From an uncultured Eubacteriales bacterium (GTDB taxonomy: Bacteria > Bacillota > Clostridia > Christensenellales > Aristaeellaceae): a stretch of DNA of 47,879 nt. Below are positions 7,269 through 16,278 of this stretch, one piece after another (the stretch's first letter is position 1; every line of letters begins with the position of its first letter). The position numbers and the translations under genes are program-made. The stretch lies in NCBI GenBank assembly GCA_902774025.1, contig CACYGY010000012.1, positions 1 to 47,879 on the forward strand, read 5' to 3'. The notes beneath the pieces were generated by a model, which worked only from the letters and a program-made list of their open reading frames with translations, did not search any database and was not told where the DNA came from.

Positions 7269-9176
7269 CTATTTTAATTTCTCCGTGCGTTCATGCTCGA
7301 TCTCAGCTTTTGTTCTCCGTTTCCTCTTGTAAGAGTCTTTCGTTCCTTTTTTTCTTCCCGGACGCTTCTTTGGTTTAGCAACTTCATCTGCATGTGTTTC
7401 GACAGATTCCAAACCATTTGCCTTAGATCCAGCGATAGTGTCCTTATCCTCGTTTATACAGCCCGGCGTTTTTGCATTCTCTTCACAGATGCTGTCCTGA
7501 CCGGACACCTTCGGTATTTCACGATACCGATTTCTGTACTGTGAATCCAATCGGATATTGATCTCGTTTGCAAGAATGTCAAAGTGTTTGCTTGTCATTC
7601 CGAAGCCGGACAGTAGCTGTGAAAGATCGTTTCTGATCAATTTGCTGAACATGTACGTGTTTCCCGGTGCAAGAAAGACATGCACATGATCAAGCCTTTG
7701 AATAGCGACATTTGTATCCATATGGAGTGCATGGCAGGCAATCTCTATCTCAGTTCGAATAATGCTGGTAATAAAGCCTGCAGCAAACTTGTTCTGTATG
7801 GCTGGCGTTGAATGAACCCTTGTCGTATGAAATCCCTGCTGAGACTTCAATAAACTGTACGCTGTTTCAGATGCATCCCTGAGGTGATAGTATTCGTATA
7901 CTGATTCCGCTCCAAAATCTGATGATGATAATATGGAAAAGAATCCTTTTGCGTTTGAATCTTTTTTCCACTGATCGTATCGATAACTGACATTTGGTAT
8001 TCCGTTCCCGTCTGTCCGGATTTCCAGATATTTCGAATAAGCGGGTGCAACCTGGGCCGGCTTGCCGGACTGAATCAGCGCGTCCACACGTCGCCTCTCA
8101 TTGCGGATTTTCTTTGAGAGCTCTATGGATCCATACGTACCTCTGACAGCGTCAAAGTAAACATTCACAATTTCCTCCCTCTTATGCGCATGAAACAGCC
8201 TTTTTCTGACAGATGTTCCGAATACACCCTCGTCGGAAACCAAATACTCCGGACTCCACCTGATACGTTCTCCCATCTCCTCAACAGCTTCTGTATGACC
8301 GTGATGATTGCTATGCATCATGATTACGTATTCCAACGAGCATTCTTCCATTGTTTCGATGACGTCTTCCGTGCAGAAGCCTGCATCCATAACAACCCCG
8401 GCAATTTCTATATCAGCACTGCTAAGGATCTGAGCAACCTGATGAATGGCTGATTGGTCCGGCCTGGAACCTTCATACATGTAATATGTGATGGGCCGCC
8501 CGTCAATTGCGCTGATTACGTACATATACCCAACAATATCAGAATGACTATGCGATTTGGCGTTACCTTGCTCGGAAAGAGGCGATCTCTCCACTTCACA
8601 GTCGTTATTTGATCCATCGATACACAGCCATGCTTTCGTTATGCCTGCATCATGACAGTGCTGCAGCCAGCGCAGGCGAAAATCGTGGTTCTGGTTTTCG
8701 CTTATCCTGCTGGAAAAGAAGGAGGAATACCATTCATCGCTGTAGACCCGTTCGGCAAAGAGCAGTTCTTTCCGCATCCGTTCGGGATAAAGCTGAGTCG
8801 TGTTATCGCGGTACAGAGAGGAATACATTGCGTAATCCAGGATATAGTTGACATTGCTCTCTCCATAAACATCATGTAACAGGTCGTAGAGCCCGATGTG
8901 ATGAGTGATTCCCAGGATCAATCCGTACATGCCCACGCTGATTTCATATTCCTTTACTGATCCGGAAGGATAATACTGTTCCCACAGTTCCCGGTATCTC
9001 TGCTGAAACAGCTCGTTCGGATACATGGTATCTTTTGTTGCAAGTACACCGATGGTTCGCCTTTTGTATCTTCCATCAATGTCAAGAACCTTGGCAAGGA
9101 CTCTTCCATCACTATTGTCAATGTAGCATCCTTCGGGAATGGGAATTGCAGGCTTGTTATAGAACACTTTACCCAA
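7269..9176 (-). CDS. DDE transposase, IS4 superfamily (IS1634-like)
   Basis: A 635-residue transposase. The N-terminus GKVFYNKPAIPIPEGCYI is typical of IS1634-like proteins. The catalytic acids fit CIDGSNND and VVMDAGFC, and the exact IS4-type Y-2-R-3-E-6-K signature is present in YHLRDASETAYSLLK. The C-terminus is Lys/Arg-rich with KKRPGRKKG, an AT-hook-like DNA contact. The frame is open upstream to 9266, but a promoter, a palindrome and the RBS GAGGAG all lie inside that extension, so I place the start at the TTG codon at 9176. No stops or frameshifts are seen, so it may be active. Confidence 0.85.
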   Translation of the reverse strand: MGKVFYNKPAIPIPEGCYIDNSDGRVLAKVLDIDGRYKRRTIGVLATKDTMYPNELFQQRYRELWEQYYPSGSVKEYEISVGMYGLILGITHHIGLYDLLHDVYGESNVNYILDYAMYSSLYRDNTTQLYPERMRKELLFAERVYSDEWYSSFFSSRISENQNHDFRLRWLQHCHDAGITKAWLCIDGSNNDCEVERSPLSEQGNAKSHSHSDIVGYMYVISAIDGRPITYYMYEGSRPDQSAIHQVAQILSSADIEIAGVVMDAGFCTEDVIETMEECSLEYVIMMHSNHHGHTEAVEEMGERIRWSPEYLVSDEGVFGTSVRKRLFHAHKREEIVNVYFDAVRGTYGSIELSKKIRNERRRVDALIQSGKPAQVAPAYSKYLEIRTDGNGIPNVSYRYDQWKKDSNAKGFFSILSSSDFGAESVYEYYHLRDASETAYSLLKSQQGFHTTRVHSTPAIQNKFAAGFITSIIRTEIEIACHALHMDTNVAIQRLDHVHVFLAPGNTYMFSKLIRNDLSQLLSGFGMTSKHFDILANEINIRLDSQYRNRYREIPKVSGQDSICEENAKTPGCINEDKDTIAGSKANGLESVETHADEVAKPKKRPGRKKGTKDSYKRKRRTKAEIEHERTEKLK

Positions 9177-9194
9177 TTTAAAATCTCCTCTCTT

Positions 9195-9244
9195 GTTTAC
9201 ACGCTCGTGTAAACGATTATAGGATATTTTAAATTGGCCGTCAA
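9195..9244 (-). promoter_or_regulatory. Transposase promoter with a palindrome at the start site
   Basis: On the minus strand: -35 TTGACG (9244-9239), a 17-bp spacer, and -10 TATAAT (9221-9216). The palindrome GTTTACACGAGCGTGTAAAC (9214-9195) follows, covering the expected transcription start, with the RBS and TTG start just after. The palindrome arm CGTGTAAAC also forms the inner end of both terminal repeats, so the transposase may bind its own promoter (inference). Confidence 0.75.
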
Positions 9245-9379
9245 GAAACTCCACTTTATGCCACATCAGGTATTATGGCTGTATCACGTTGATTTTTCGT
9301 TTCACGATTTTCGTGTAACCCAGAGTATTTTTATTTCACTGGTTCGTTTACAGTTTACACGGTTTCAGACAAATTTACG

Positions 9380-9962
9380 GTAATGATCATGAACGACCTC
9401 AAAGGACCTGATCTGTCCGGAAGACAGCCTGATGACACTGGCATATGCAGATTTACGAACGGTACAGGAAGATATATCAGGCGGTTCGCCCGCCGGTGCA
9501 GCAGGAGGAAGAAGCCATGCCTGTGAATATGGCTGAAATTCCGGGATTGGAGAGAAGGGAAGTACACGGTCGGTGCATCCGTTTCCCCCGGTTCAGAATG
9601 AATGAACGCAGTTCTGAATGCCGCAGAATGCCATGGAAGAAGACGCTGAAAGACCATGAGGTTTTTGCGAAACTGCAGGATAAACGGTTTCATTCCGTCA
9701 GCCCGGAACACAGGAATGCTGGGATGAACCGAAAAGAGCCGGCGGGAAATCCAGCGCTTCCGCCGGAGGATCCTGTCCTGTATGGTGAAGTTCCGTCATG
9801 CCGGAAGACAAAGTGAATGGATCCGGCAGCCATGATAACCGGAAGGACTTTCATATTGCCTCCGCTGCGGATACCCACTGGCATTCCGGAGAAAAGCACG
9901 TTACAATCAGACGGACAGGAAGCCTGACCGGGCTGACCTATGAAACAAAGGAGTGGAGGACC
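9380..9962. other. Stretch without a recognisable gene upstream of the GH43 gene
   Basis: About 580 bp between the insertion sequence and the GH43 gene. Open frames exist on both strands, but none has a family resemblance, and composition and frame use look non-coding. It should hold the promoter of the glycoside locus; I see no convincing -35/-10 pair. Confidence 0.4.
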
Positions 9963-11444
9963 ATGAGGCAAATCTATAACCCCTATCTTCCCATGGGTGT
10001 TTACATCCCGGACGGGGAACCTCATCTGTTTGACGGCCGTGTATATATCTACGGCTCCCATGACGCAACCGGGGCGAAGGTGTACTGCCCCGGAGATTAC
10101 AATGTCTGGTCCGCACCGGCGGAAGATCTGACCGACTGGCGGGACGAGGGCACCAGCTACCTGCGCCGGCAGGACCCCACCAACGCGGGAAACCGGATGC
10201 AGCTGTGGGCGCCGGATGTGACGAAGGGGCCTGACGGGCGGTATTACCTGTACTACTGCTTCCCGTTCTATCCGGAAATCGGCGTGGCGGTATCCGGTTC
10301 ACCCGCCGGACCGTTTGAGTTCCACGGCCACGTCCGCTGGTCCGACGGCCGCACGCTGAAGGAGTTCATGCCCTTCGATCCCGCGGTACTGACGGACGAG
10401 GACGGCCGGGTCTACCTGTACTACGGGTTCTGCCCCGCGGAAGAAAAGGAAATGATCCTGCCTGAATTCACGGAGGAAACGATCGCTCAGATGCCGGAGG
10501 AGATGCGGGATATGGCCAAAATCTTCCGGGAAGTTCACCTGGGCGAGAACAGCATGGTCGCCGAACTGGAGCCGGACATGCTGACGCTGAAATACACCCC
10601 GAAGCCCCTGATTCCCGGCGGGCATCACACAAGGGGCACGGGTTTTGAGGGCCACGGCTTTTTTGAAGCCTCCTCCATTCGAAAAATCCGCGGGAAATAC
10701 TACTTCGTATACTCCAGCCATAAAAGCCATGAGCTGTGCTACGCTGTGAGCGACAGGCCGGACGGGGGATTTTCCTACGGCGGAACCATTATCTCCAACG
10801 GGGATATCGGTTACCGCGGCCAGACCAGACCCACCTATACCCTCTCCAACAACCACGGCGGAATTCTGGAGGTGAACGGGGACTTTTATATCTTCTACCA
10901 TCGGGCCACGGCGGGCAGTGAATTTTCCCGGCAGGGCTGCGCGGAGAAGATCACCATCCGGCCCGACGGCGGGATCGACCAGGTTGAAATGACCAGCTGC
11001 GGCCTGAATCCCGGCCCGCTGAAAACCGAGGGACTCTATCCCGCTGCCATCTGCTGCCACATGACCTGTCCGGAGACCATGGATCATATCAATTACGAGG
11101 ATCCCGTCAATCTGCGGATCACCCGTATCGTGGAAGAACGCAATGAACTGTTCCTGACTGACATTATGGACGGAACCGTGTTGGGATATAAATATTTCGA
11201 GTATGCAGAGCCGGACAGCCTGCTGCTGGAGCTGCGGGGGGATTTCCGCGGAGAAGTTCTGGTTTCAGCGGACGCGGAGGGAGCGCAGGTGCTGGGGCGG
11301 ATACCGCTTCGGGTTTCCGCGGACACATGGTGTCTGACGGAAGGAAAGCTGGCGGCCCTGACCGGCCGGGCTGCGCTGTTCCTGCGGTTTTCCGGCGAAG
11401 GGCGGCTGCAGCTCAGGACCTTCGGGTTTCATCACAGGCAGTAA
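9963..11444 (+). CDS. Glycoside hydrolase family 43
   Basis: A 493-residue five-bladed beta-propeller enzyme with no signal peptide, so probably cytosolic. GH43 enzymes remove arabinose or xylose, sometimes galactose, from plant glycans. Candidate catalytic residues: D17 in IPDGEPHLFDGRVYIYGSHD (base), D139 in FMPFDPAVL (pKa modulator) and E235 in GHGFFEASSIRK (acid). Further blade motifs are MQLWAPDV and DGRVYLYYG. The C-terminal ~130 residues form a beta-rich accessory domain. The start is ATG 9963 after AAGGAGTGGAGG; the open frame upstream has no RBS. It is the first gene of the sugar locus. Subfamily and substrate cannot be read from sequence alone. Confidence 0.88.
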   Translation: MRQIYNPYLPMGVYIPDGEPHLFDGRVYIYGSHDATGAKVYCPGDYNVWSAPAEDLTDWRDEGTSYLRRQDPTNAGNRMQLWAPDVTKGPDGRYYLYYCFPFYPEIGVAVSGSPAGPFEFHGHVRWSDGRTLKEFMPFDPAVLTDEDGRVYLYYGFCPAEEKEMILPEFTEETIAQMPEEMRDMAKIFREVHLGENSMVAELEPDMLTLKYTPKPLIPGGHHTRGTGFEGHGFFEASSIRKIRGKYYFVYSSHKSHELCYAVSDRPDGGFSYGGTIISNGDIGYRGQTRPTYTLSNNHGGILEVNGDFYIFYHRATAGSEFSRQGCAEKITIRPDGGIDQVEMTSCGLNPGPLKTEGLYPAAICCHMTCPETMDHINYEDPVNLRITRIVEERNELFLTDIMDGTVLGYKYFEYAEPDSLLLELRGDFRGEVLVSADAEGAQVLGRIPLRVSADTWCLTEGKLAALTGRAALFLRFSGEGRLQLRTFGFHHRQ

Positions 11445-11502
11445 CGGAAACTGCATCATTCGTCCCGCCGCATTCTGTTTGCACGAAGGTGCACTGCCCG
11501 GC

Positions 11503-11539
11503 AGAATTTAGATAATTTAGAGAAACTATGCTAAATTCT
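11503..11539. repeat. 9-bp inverted repeat in the leader of the ABC operon
   Basis: AGAATTTAG (11503-11511) and CTAAATTCT (11531-11539) are exact complements in an AT-rich patch of the 220-bp gap before the first permease. It could be an operator or a weak hairpin; no clear promoter can be placed around it. Confidence 0.4.
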
Positions 11540-11664
11540 TGATTGATCTTTAGGTCCCTTTCTGTTACTTTTCTTACGATTATATCAGAGGTGCCCAAAA
11601 CCCGACTGCGAACACACGGAAACCGGATGAAAACAGGGGGACGGAAAAGATCAAAGGAGGAAAC

Positions 11665-12630
11665 ATGACACAGAAGACCATTTCCGCGTCCGGCAGAATT
11701 CCCGGCCGCCGCAGAAGCCGCTTTCTGGAAACGTTGCGAAAGAACTGGATCCTTTACCTGATGTTCCTGCCCGGCGCAGCTTATCTGATTATCAACAATT
11801 ATATCCCCATGACCGGCCTGGTCGTCGCTTTCAAGGATTACAGCGCAAAACGCGGCCTCTGGGGAAGCAACTGGGCAGGACTCAAGAACTTTGAGTTCCT
11901 TTTCGCCACGCCGGACGCGATGGTGATCACACGAAACACCATCCTCTACAATCTGGCGTTTATCCTGCTGAACAACGTCATAGGGATCATGTTCGCCATC
12001 TTCATCTGTGACATGAAAGGAGCGCGTTCAAAGAAGGTTTTCCAGAGCGCGATCCTCTTTCCATACCTGATGAGCTCCGTTGTTCTCGGCTACATCGTTT
12101 ATGCTTTCCTGAGCCAGCAGACAGGTATCGTTAACAATTCGATTCTGCCTGCTCTCGGACAGGAAGCGGTGAACTGGTATTCCACCCCATCCGCGTGGCC
12201 CTGGATTCTGATCTTTGTCAACCTGTGGAAGGGTGTCGGCTACGGATGTCTGATCTATATTTCCACGATCAACGGCATCGAGCCTTCCCTTTTTGAGGCC
12301 TGTACCCTGGACGGCGCCTCCAAGTGGCAGTCCATCGTACACATCACGCTGCCGGAACTGAAGGCCACCGTCATCACCCTGACCCTGATGAGCATCGGCC
12401 GCATCTTCTACTCCGATTTCGGCCTGTTCTACCAGGTTCCCCGGAATTCCGGCCTGCTGTATTCCGTGACGGACGTGATCGATACCTACGTGTACCGCGG
12501 CCTGATGGTGCAGAACAATGTGGGAATGGCTGCCGCGGCCGGTTTCTATCAGTCCATCGTCGGGTTCATCGTGGTGCTGATCGCCAACGGCATCGTCCGG
12601 AAGGTCAGCAGCGAGAACGCGCTGTTCTGA
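11665..12630 (+). CDS. Sugar ABC transporter permease, LplB type
   Basis: A 321-residue integral membrane protein with about six segments, starting at NWILYLMFLPGAAYLIINNY and ending at SIVGFIVVLIANGIV. The EAA-type cytoplasmic loop for ATPase docking is EACTLDGASKWQSIVHITLP. LplB/YtcP-class permeases take up oligosaccharides or glycosides and usually share a distant MsiK-like ATPase; accordingly there is no ATPase gene here. RBS AAAGGAGG is 5 bp before the ATG. The second permease follows after 18 bp and the binding protein after that, a standard order. Confidence 0.92.
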   Translation: MTQKTISASGRIPGRRRSRFLETLRKNWILYLMFLPGAAYLIINNYIPMTGLVVAFKDYSAKRGLWGSNWAGLKNFEFLFATPDAMVITRNTILYNLAFILLNNVIGIMFAIFICDMKGARSKKVFQSAILFPYLMSSVVLGYIVYAFLSQQTGIVNNSILPALGQEAVNWYSTPSAWPWILIFVNLWKGVGYGCLIYISTINGIEPSLFEACTLDGASKWQSIVHITLPELKATVITLTLMSIGRIFYSDFGLFYQVPRNSGLLYSVTDVIDTYVYRGLMVQNNVGMAAAAGFYQSIVGFIVVLIANGIVRKVSSENALF

Positions 12631-12648
12631 GAAAGGAGGGGCGGAAAC

Positions 12649-13536
12649 ATGGTCGGCACTTCCAAAGCGTACAAAATCCTTTCCTATGTGGTCATGACCC
12701 TGTGGGCCGCAATCATTATTCTTCCCTTCCTGCTTCTGCTGATGTCCTCCCTGACGGACGAGCAGGTGCTGGTCGCGAACGGCTACTCCTTCTTCCCGAA
12801 GAAGTTTTCCGGCGCTTCCTACGCATATATTTTCCAGTCCGGGGATACCATCATGCAGGCCTACGGCATCAGCATTCTGGTGACGGTTGTCGGCACGCTG
12901 GTCAGCGTGGTTCTGACGGCGCTGATGGCTTTCCCGCTGTCCATCAACAACCTGCCCGGACGGCGGATCATGATGTTCTTTGTATTTTTCACCATGCTGT
13001 TCTCCGGCGGTATCGTACCGTCCTATATCATGTGGTCCAACACCTTCAAAATCAAGGACACACTCTTTGCCCAGCTGATTCCGAACCTTCTGCTGAGCGG
13101 CTGGAATATCATGATGGTCAGAACCTATTTCTCCAACAGCATTCCATACGCGATCTATGAGGCGGCGGAGATCGACGGTGCAAACCATCTGCAGGTATTT
13201 ACCAAAATCGTGCTGCCCATGGGCAAACCGATTCTGATCACCATCGGCACCTTTGCCGGCCTGGGTTACTGGAACGACTGGACCAACGGCCTGTACTACA
13301 TTTCCCGGCACAAGGAATTCTACAATGTCCAGAACCTGCTGAACCAGATGGTCTCCAACATCCAGTATCTGGCCACCAGCACGACCAACTCCGGCATGGC
13401 CTCCGCACTCGGATCCCTCCCGGCCACGGGAATTCAGATGGCGATCGCTTTCGTGGCGATTCTGCCCATCATGCTGATTTTCCCTCTGTTCCAGAAGTAC
13501 TATGCCAAGGGCATCTCTGTGGGTGCCGTGAAGTAA
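12649..13536 (+). CDS. Sugar ABC transporter permease, YtcP type
   Basis: A 295-residue partner permease with six membrane segments (first VVMTLWAAIIILPFLLLLMSS; last MAIAFVAILPIMLIFPLF) and the EAA loop EAAEIDGANHLQVFTKIVLP. The end KYYAKGISVGAVK is the signature C-terminus of this permease class. It heterodimerises with the upstream permease to form the channel. AAAGGAGG precedes the ATG by 9 bp. Confidence 0.93.
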   Translation: MVGTSKAYKILSYVVMTLWAAIIILPFLLLLMSSLTDEQVLVANGYSFFPKKFSGASYAYIFQSGDTIMQAYGISILVTVVGTLVSVVLTALMAFPLSINNLPGRRIMMFFVFFTMLFSGGIVPSYIMWSNTFKIKDTLFAQLIPNLLLSGWNIMMVRTYFSNSIPYAIYEAAEIDGANHLQVFTKIVLPMGKPILITIGTFAGLGYWNDWTNGLYYISRHKEFYNVQNLLNQMVSNIQYLATSTTNSGMASALGSLPATGIQMAIAFVAILPIMLIFPLFQKYYAKGISVGAVK

Positions 13537-13613
13537 CTTCCTTCCGGTCAATGGATGCTCCGCCCGGAGCGGGGAGCGTCTGCTTGATAAATAACTAAAA
13601 AAGGAGATCCAAG

Positions 13614-15179
13614 ATGAAAAAACTGCTTTCCCTGCTGTTGGCTGCAGCCATGGTACTCGGTCTGTGTGTTTCCGCGTCCGCGGCCCCCACTCATCTGACT
13701 TTCAGCTATATTGAGTTTTATCCGCAGGACGCTACCGAACGCAGCGCTGTCGTCGCCGCCCTGAATGAGTATCTGATCCCCAATTACGACATCGAAGTTG
13801 AATTCAATCCGATCCAGTTCTCCGAATTCAACAGCAGCTTCGGCACCAGTGTCGTGGCGTTTGACCCCTATGACGTCATCCCCGTGTTCTACAACAATGT
13901 TTCCGGGTGGATCAAGGCGGAAGCCATGACTGACCTGACGCCCTATCTGGAAACCGAAGACGGCAAGGCGATCATCGACGCCATCGGTGAACAGAATGCC
14001 AGAGTTTCCAGCATCAACGGATTCATCTACGGCCTGCCGGCCTCCAAGGAATCCGTCGAGCTGGGCGGCCTGTGGATGCGCAAGGATATCTGCGACGAGC
14101 TGGGCCTGACCGAAAAGTACGGCCTGGAATCCAACAAGGACACCTATGACGGCCACGCCCGTCCCTGGAGCGAAGCCGCGGAAATTTTCCAGACGGTGAA
14201 GGACGCTCATCCGGAAATGATCCCGCTTTACATGAGCAGCAGCGATCAGACGGCCCGCTTCTATTTTGTTGACCAGCTGCTGGACCGCTTCGGCGTGCTC
14301 GACTGGCAGGCCGATCACGACAGCACCAGGGTTGTCAACGAATTTGAAACCGAAACCTTCAAAAACCTCTGCAAAATGCTGGCGGACTGGTACGACAAGG
14401 GTTACATTTACAAGGATGCCGCCACCGACCAGCAGGGTTCCGCAACCATGATCAAGGCGGGCAACACCTTCAGCTATGCCACCGCCATCAAGCCCGGTTT
14501 CCTGGCGGAAGCCAACGCCACCAACGGCCGGGAAGGCTATGTGCTGTACTTCGGCGATTACGTTGAAGGCGGCATCAGCTCCGGCAACGTTGCGTTCTTC
14601 GGTCTGGGCATCGCCGACAGCTGCGAAAACAAGGATGCGGCCTTCAAGTTCCTGCGTGCGCTGTATACGGATCCCGTGGTCATGAACTTCTGGCAGTTCG
14701 GTATCGAAGGCCAGGATTACAAGGTACTGGAAGACGGCACGGCCTACTTCGCCGATGGTGTGGACAACAGCAACTTCAAGTATTTCCAGAACACCGGCTG
14801 GGCCGCGGGCAATCAGTTCATCGGCTACGTCTGGAACGACGGCAGCAAGAAGGCCGATTACTGGGATCTGCTGAAGAGCCATAACACCTGGAGCTATTAC
14901 AGCCCCGCCTTCGGTTTCATGTGGGATTCCTCCGCCTATGCCACCCAGATCACCGCGCTGAACAGCGCACTGGAAACCTATCGCGCGGCGCTCCTGACCG
15001 GTTCCGTGGGTTCCGCCAATGTGGATGCCACCATCGAGCAGCTGAACAGCGCGCTGTACGCCTCCGGGCTGCAGACTGTGATTGATGCCAAGCAGGCACA
15101 GCTGGATGAGTGGCTGGCAGTCAACGGCCCCACTCAGACGCCTCAGGAGGACCTGGACCTGATCAACTCCGTCAAGTAA
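13614..15179 (+). CDS. Extracellular solute-binding protein of the sugar ABC transporter
   Basis: A 521-residue binding protein of the family paired with LplB/YtcP permeases. It starts with a classic signal peptide (MKKLLSLLLAAAMVLGLC, cleavage likely after SASA). The only Cys in that region (VLGLC) is a poor lipobox, so lipid anchoring is uncertain. Mature-protein features include YGLPASKESVELGGLWMRKD and repeated Trp/Tyr-rich segments typical of carbohydrate contacts (YFQNTGWAAGNQFIGYVWND). AAAAAAGGAG precedes the ATG. It probably binds an oligosaccharide or glycoside in the cell wall space and delivers it to the two permeases. Confidence 0.92.
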   Translation: MKKLLSLLLAAAMVLGLCVSASAAPTHLTFSYIEFYPQDATERSAVVAALNEYLIPNYDIEVEFNPIQFSEFNSSFGTSVVAFDPYDVIPVFYNNVSGWIKAEAMTDLTPYLETEDGKAIIDAIGEQNARVSSINGFIYGLPASKESVELGGLWMRKDICDELGLTEKYGLESNKDTYDGHARPWSEAAEIFQTVKDAHPEMIPLYMSSSDQTARFYFVDQLLDRFGVLDWQADHDSTRVVNEFETETFKNLCKMLADWYDKGYIYKDAATDQQGSATMIKAGNTFSYATAIKPGFLAEANATNGREGYVLYFGDYVEGGISSGNVAFFGLGIADSCENKDAAFKFLRALYTDPVVMNFWQFGIEGQDYKVLEDGTAYFADGVDNSNFKYFQNTGWAAGNQFIGYVWNDGSKKADYWDLLKSHNTWSYYSPAFGFMWDSSAYATQITALNSALETYRAALLTGSVGSANVDATIEQLNSALYASGLQTVIDAKQAQLDEWLAVNGPTQTPQEDLDLINSVK

Positions 15180-15208
15180 TTCTCCTCAGATGTAAAGTTG
15201 TTTTTCAG

Positions 15209-15243
15209 GAGGCATCCCGTGGATTGATTCGGCGGGATGCCTC
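15209..15243 (+). terminator. Hairpin after the binding-protein gene
   Basis: An 11-bp perfect stem GAGGCATCCCG / CGGGATGCCTC with a 13-nt loop, followed by only TTT. The short U run suggests a leaky terminator or an mRNA 3' stabiliser that keeps binding-protein mRNA more abundant than the downstream enzyme mRNA. Confidence 0.65.
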
Positions 15244-15276
15244 TTTCAGAACCAGAACCGTGCAGATGGAGGGAAA

Positions 15277-16197
15277 ATGAAGCAGTTTCATTATCTGTTT
15301 ACTGTCCCTGAGCAGAAACGTGTCCGGATGCTGATCTCCACGGACGCAAAAAACGAGGCGGACGATCAGTATGCCATCGCGCATCATCTGATGACGCCCA
15401 AATTCGATGTCCGCGGCATCATTCCGGCGCATTTTGAAACACCCTACAGAAACACCGGCACATCCTGCCAGGCCAGCCTTGACGAGGTTCATCTTGTTCT
15501 GAAGCTGATGGATATGGAGGGCGTCTGCCCCGTTGAAAAAGGTGCCGACGGTCCTCTGCCGGATGAATTCACCCCCATGGATTCTCCCGGTGCCCGGCTT
15601 ATCATCCGGGAAGCCATGCAGGACGATCCCCGTCCCCTGTACATCGCATGCCAGGGAACGCTGACGGACATGGCCTCAGCCATCCTGCTGGAACCGGAAA
15701 TCTGCAGCCGCGCAACATGTATCTGGATCGGCGGAGGCGCCTATCCTGACGGAGAGCATGAATTCAATCAGGATGTGGATATCGCCGCGGCCAACGCGGT
15801 GCTTTCCTCCGCGATGCCCGTCTGGCAGGTGCCGAAGAACGTGTACAAGCAGATGGCTGTCTCTCTGGCGGAGCTGCAGCACAAAGTGGCGCCCTGCGGA
15901 GCGATCGGAAAGTATCTCTTTGAACAGATGGCGGATTACAACCTGAAGCTCGCCGCAATTCCCCACTGGCCCCACGGGGAAATCTGGGGTCTGGGTGATT
16001 CCCCGACCATCGGTGTACTGCTGTTTGAATCGGAACGGAAGGACGTCTACGAAATGCGTCCCGCACCCCGTATCGATCCGGAAACATCCCGCTATATTCC
16101 CGGAAAAGCGACGAGGGAAATCCGTGTGTATAAGGACGCGAACGCCCGATTGACCCTGGAGGACTTTTTCGCCAAGCTCGCGATCAATTACGGCTGA
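15277..16197 (+). CDS. Nucleoside-hydrolase-like (IUNH/DUF1593-type) protein
   Basis: A 306-residue protein with the Ca2+-binding N-terminal pattern of nucleoside hydrolases, here STDAKNEADDQYAIAHHL (TD...DD), followed by CQGTLTDMASAIL and IWIGGGAYPDGEHEFNQDVD (family equivalents LGPLTN and GG, N...D). Members cleave N-ribosides or other glycosidic ribose-like bonds. The first motif differs from the standard DTDxGxDD, so the substrate may not be a nucleoside. It sits between the ABC binding protein and the rhamnosidase, which points to a glycoside substrate (inference). GGAGG precedes the ATG. No signal peptide is seen. Confidence 0.75.
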   Translation: MKQFHYLFTVPEQKRVRMLISTDAKNEADDQYAIAHHLMTPKFDVRGIIPAHFETPYRNTGTSCQASLDEVHLVLKLMDMEGVCPVEKGADGPLPDEFTPMDSPGARLIIREAMQDDPRPLYIACQGTLTDMASAILLEPEICSRATCIWIGGGAYPDGEHEFNQDVDIAAANAVLSSAMPVWQVPKNVYKQMAVSLAELQHKVAPCGAIGKYLFEQMADYNLKLAAIPHWPHGEIWGLGDSPTIGVLLFESERKDVYEMRPAPRIDPETSRYIPGKATREIRVYKDANARLTLEDFFAKLAINYG

Positions 16198-16278
16198 CCT
16201 TCCGGGACATGCCGGTCTTTCTTTCACCCGCTCCGGCACGGGACGCAGACAGAACCGAAGAAGAAGAGGTGCCCTGAG

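Larger units (their letters stand above)
7232..9379 (-). mobile_element. IS4/IS1634-type insertion sequence
   Basis: A 2.15-kb element bounded by imperfect 29-bp terminal inverted repeats: 7232-7260 starts CGTAAATTT and ends CGTGTAAACTG, and 9351-9379 is its complement with 23 of 29 positions matching. Inside is one transposase gene. It is visibly more AT-rich than the flanks. I could not find a clear target-site duplication next to the repeats, so the exact outer ends may differ by a few bases or the element may be old. Confidence 0.75.

Noticed and set aside
9445..9816. 123-codon plus-strand frame before the GH43 gene
   Set aside because: No ribosome site, no recognisable domain, and base composition like non-coding DNA.
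13547..13580. Terminator between the second permease and binding-protein genes (GCTCCGCCCGGAGC)
   Set aside because: The stem is 6 bp with a 2-nt loop and no T tract; it is at most a weak mRNA hairpin.
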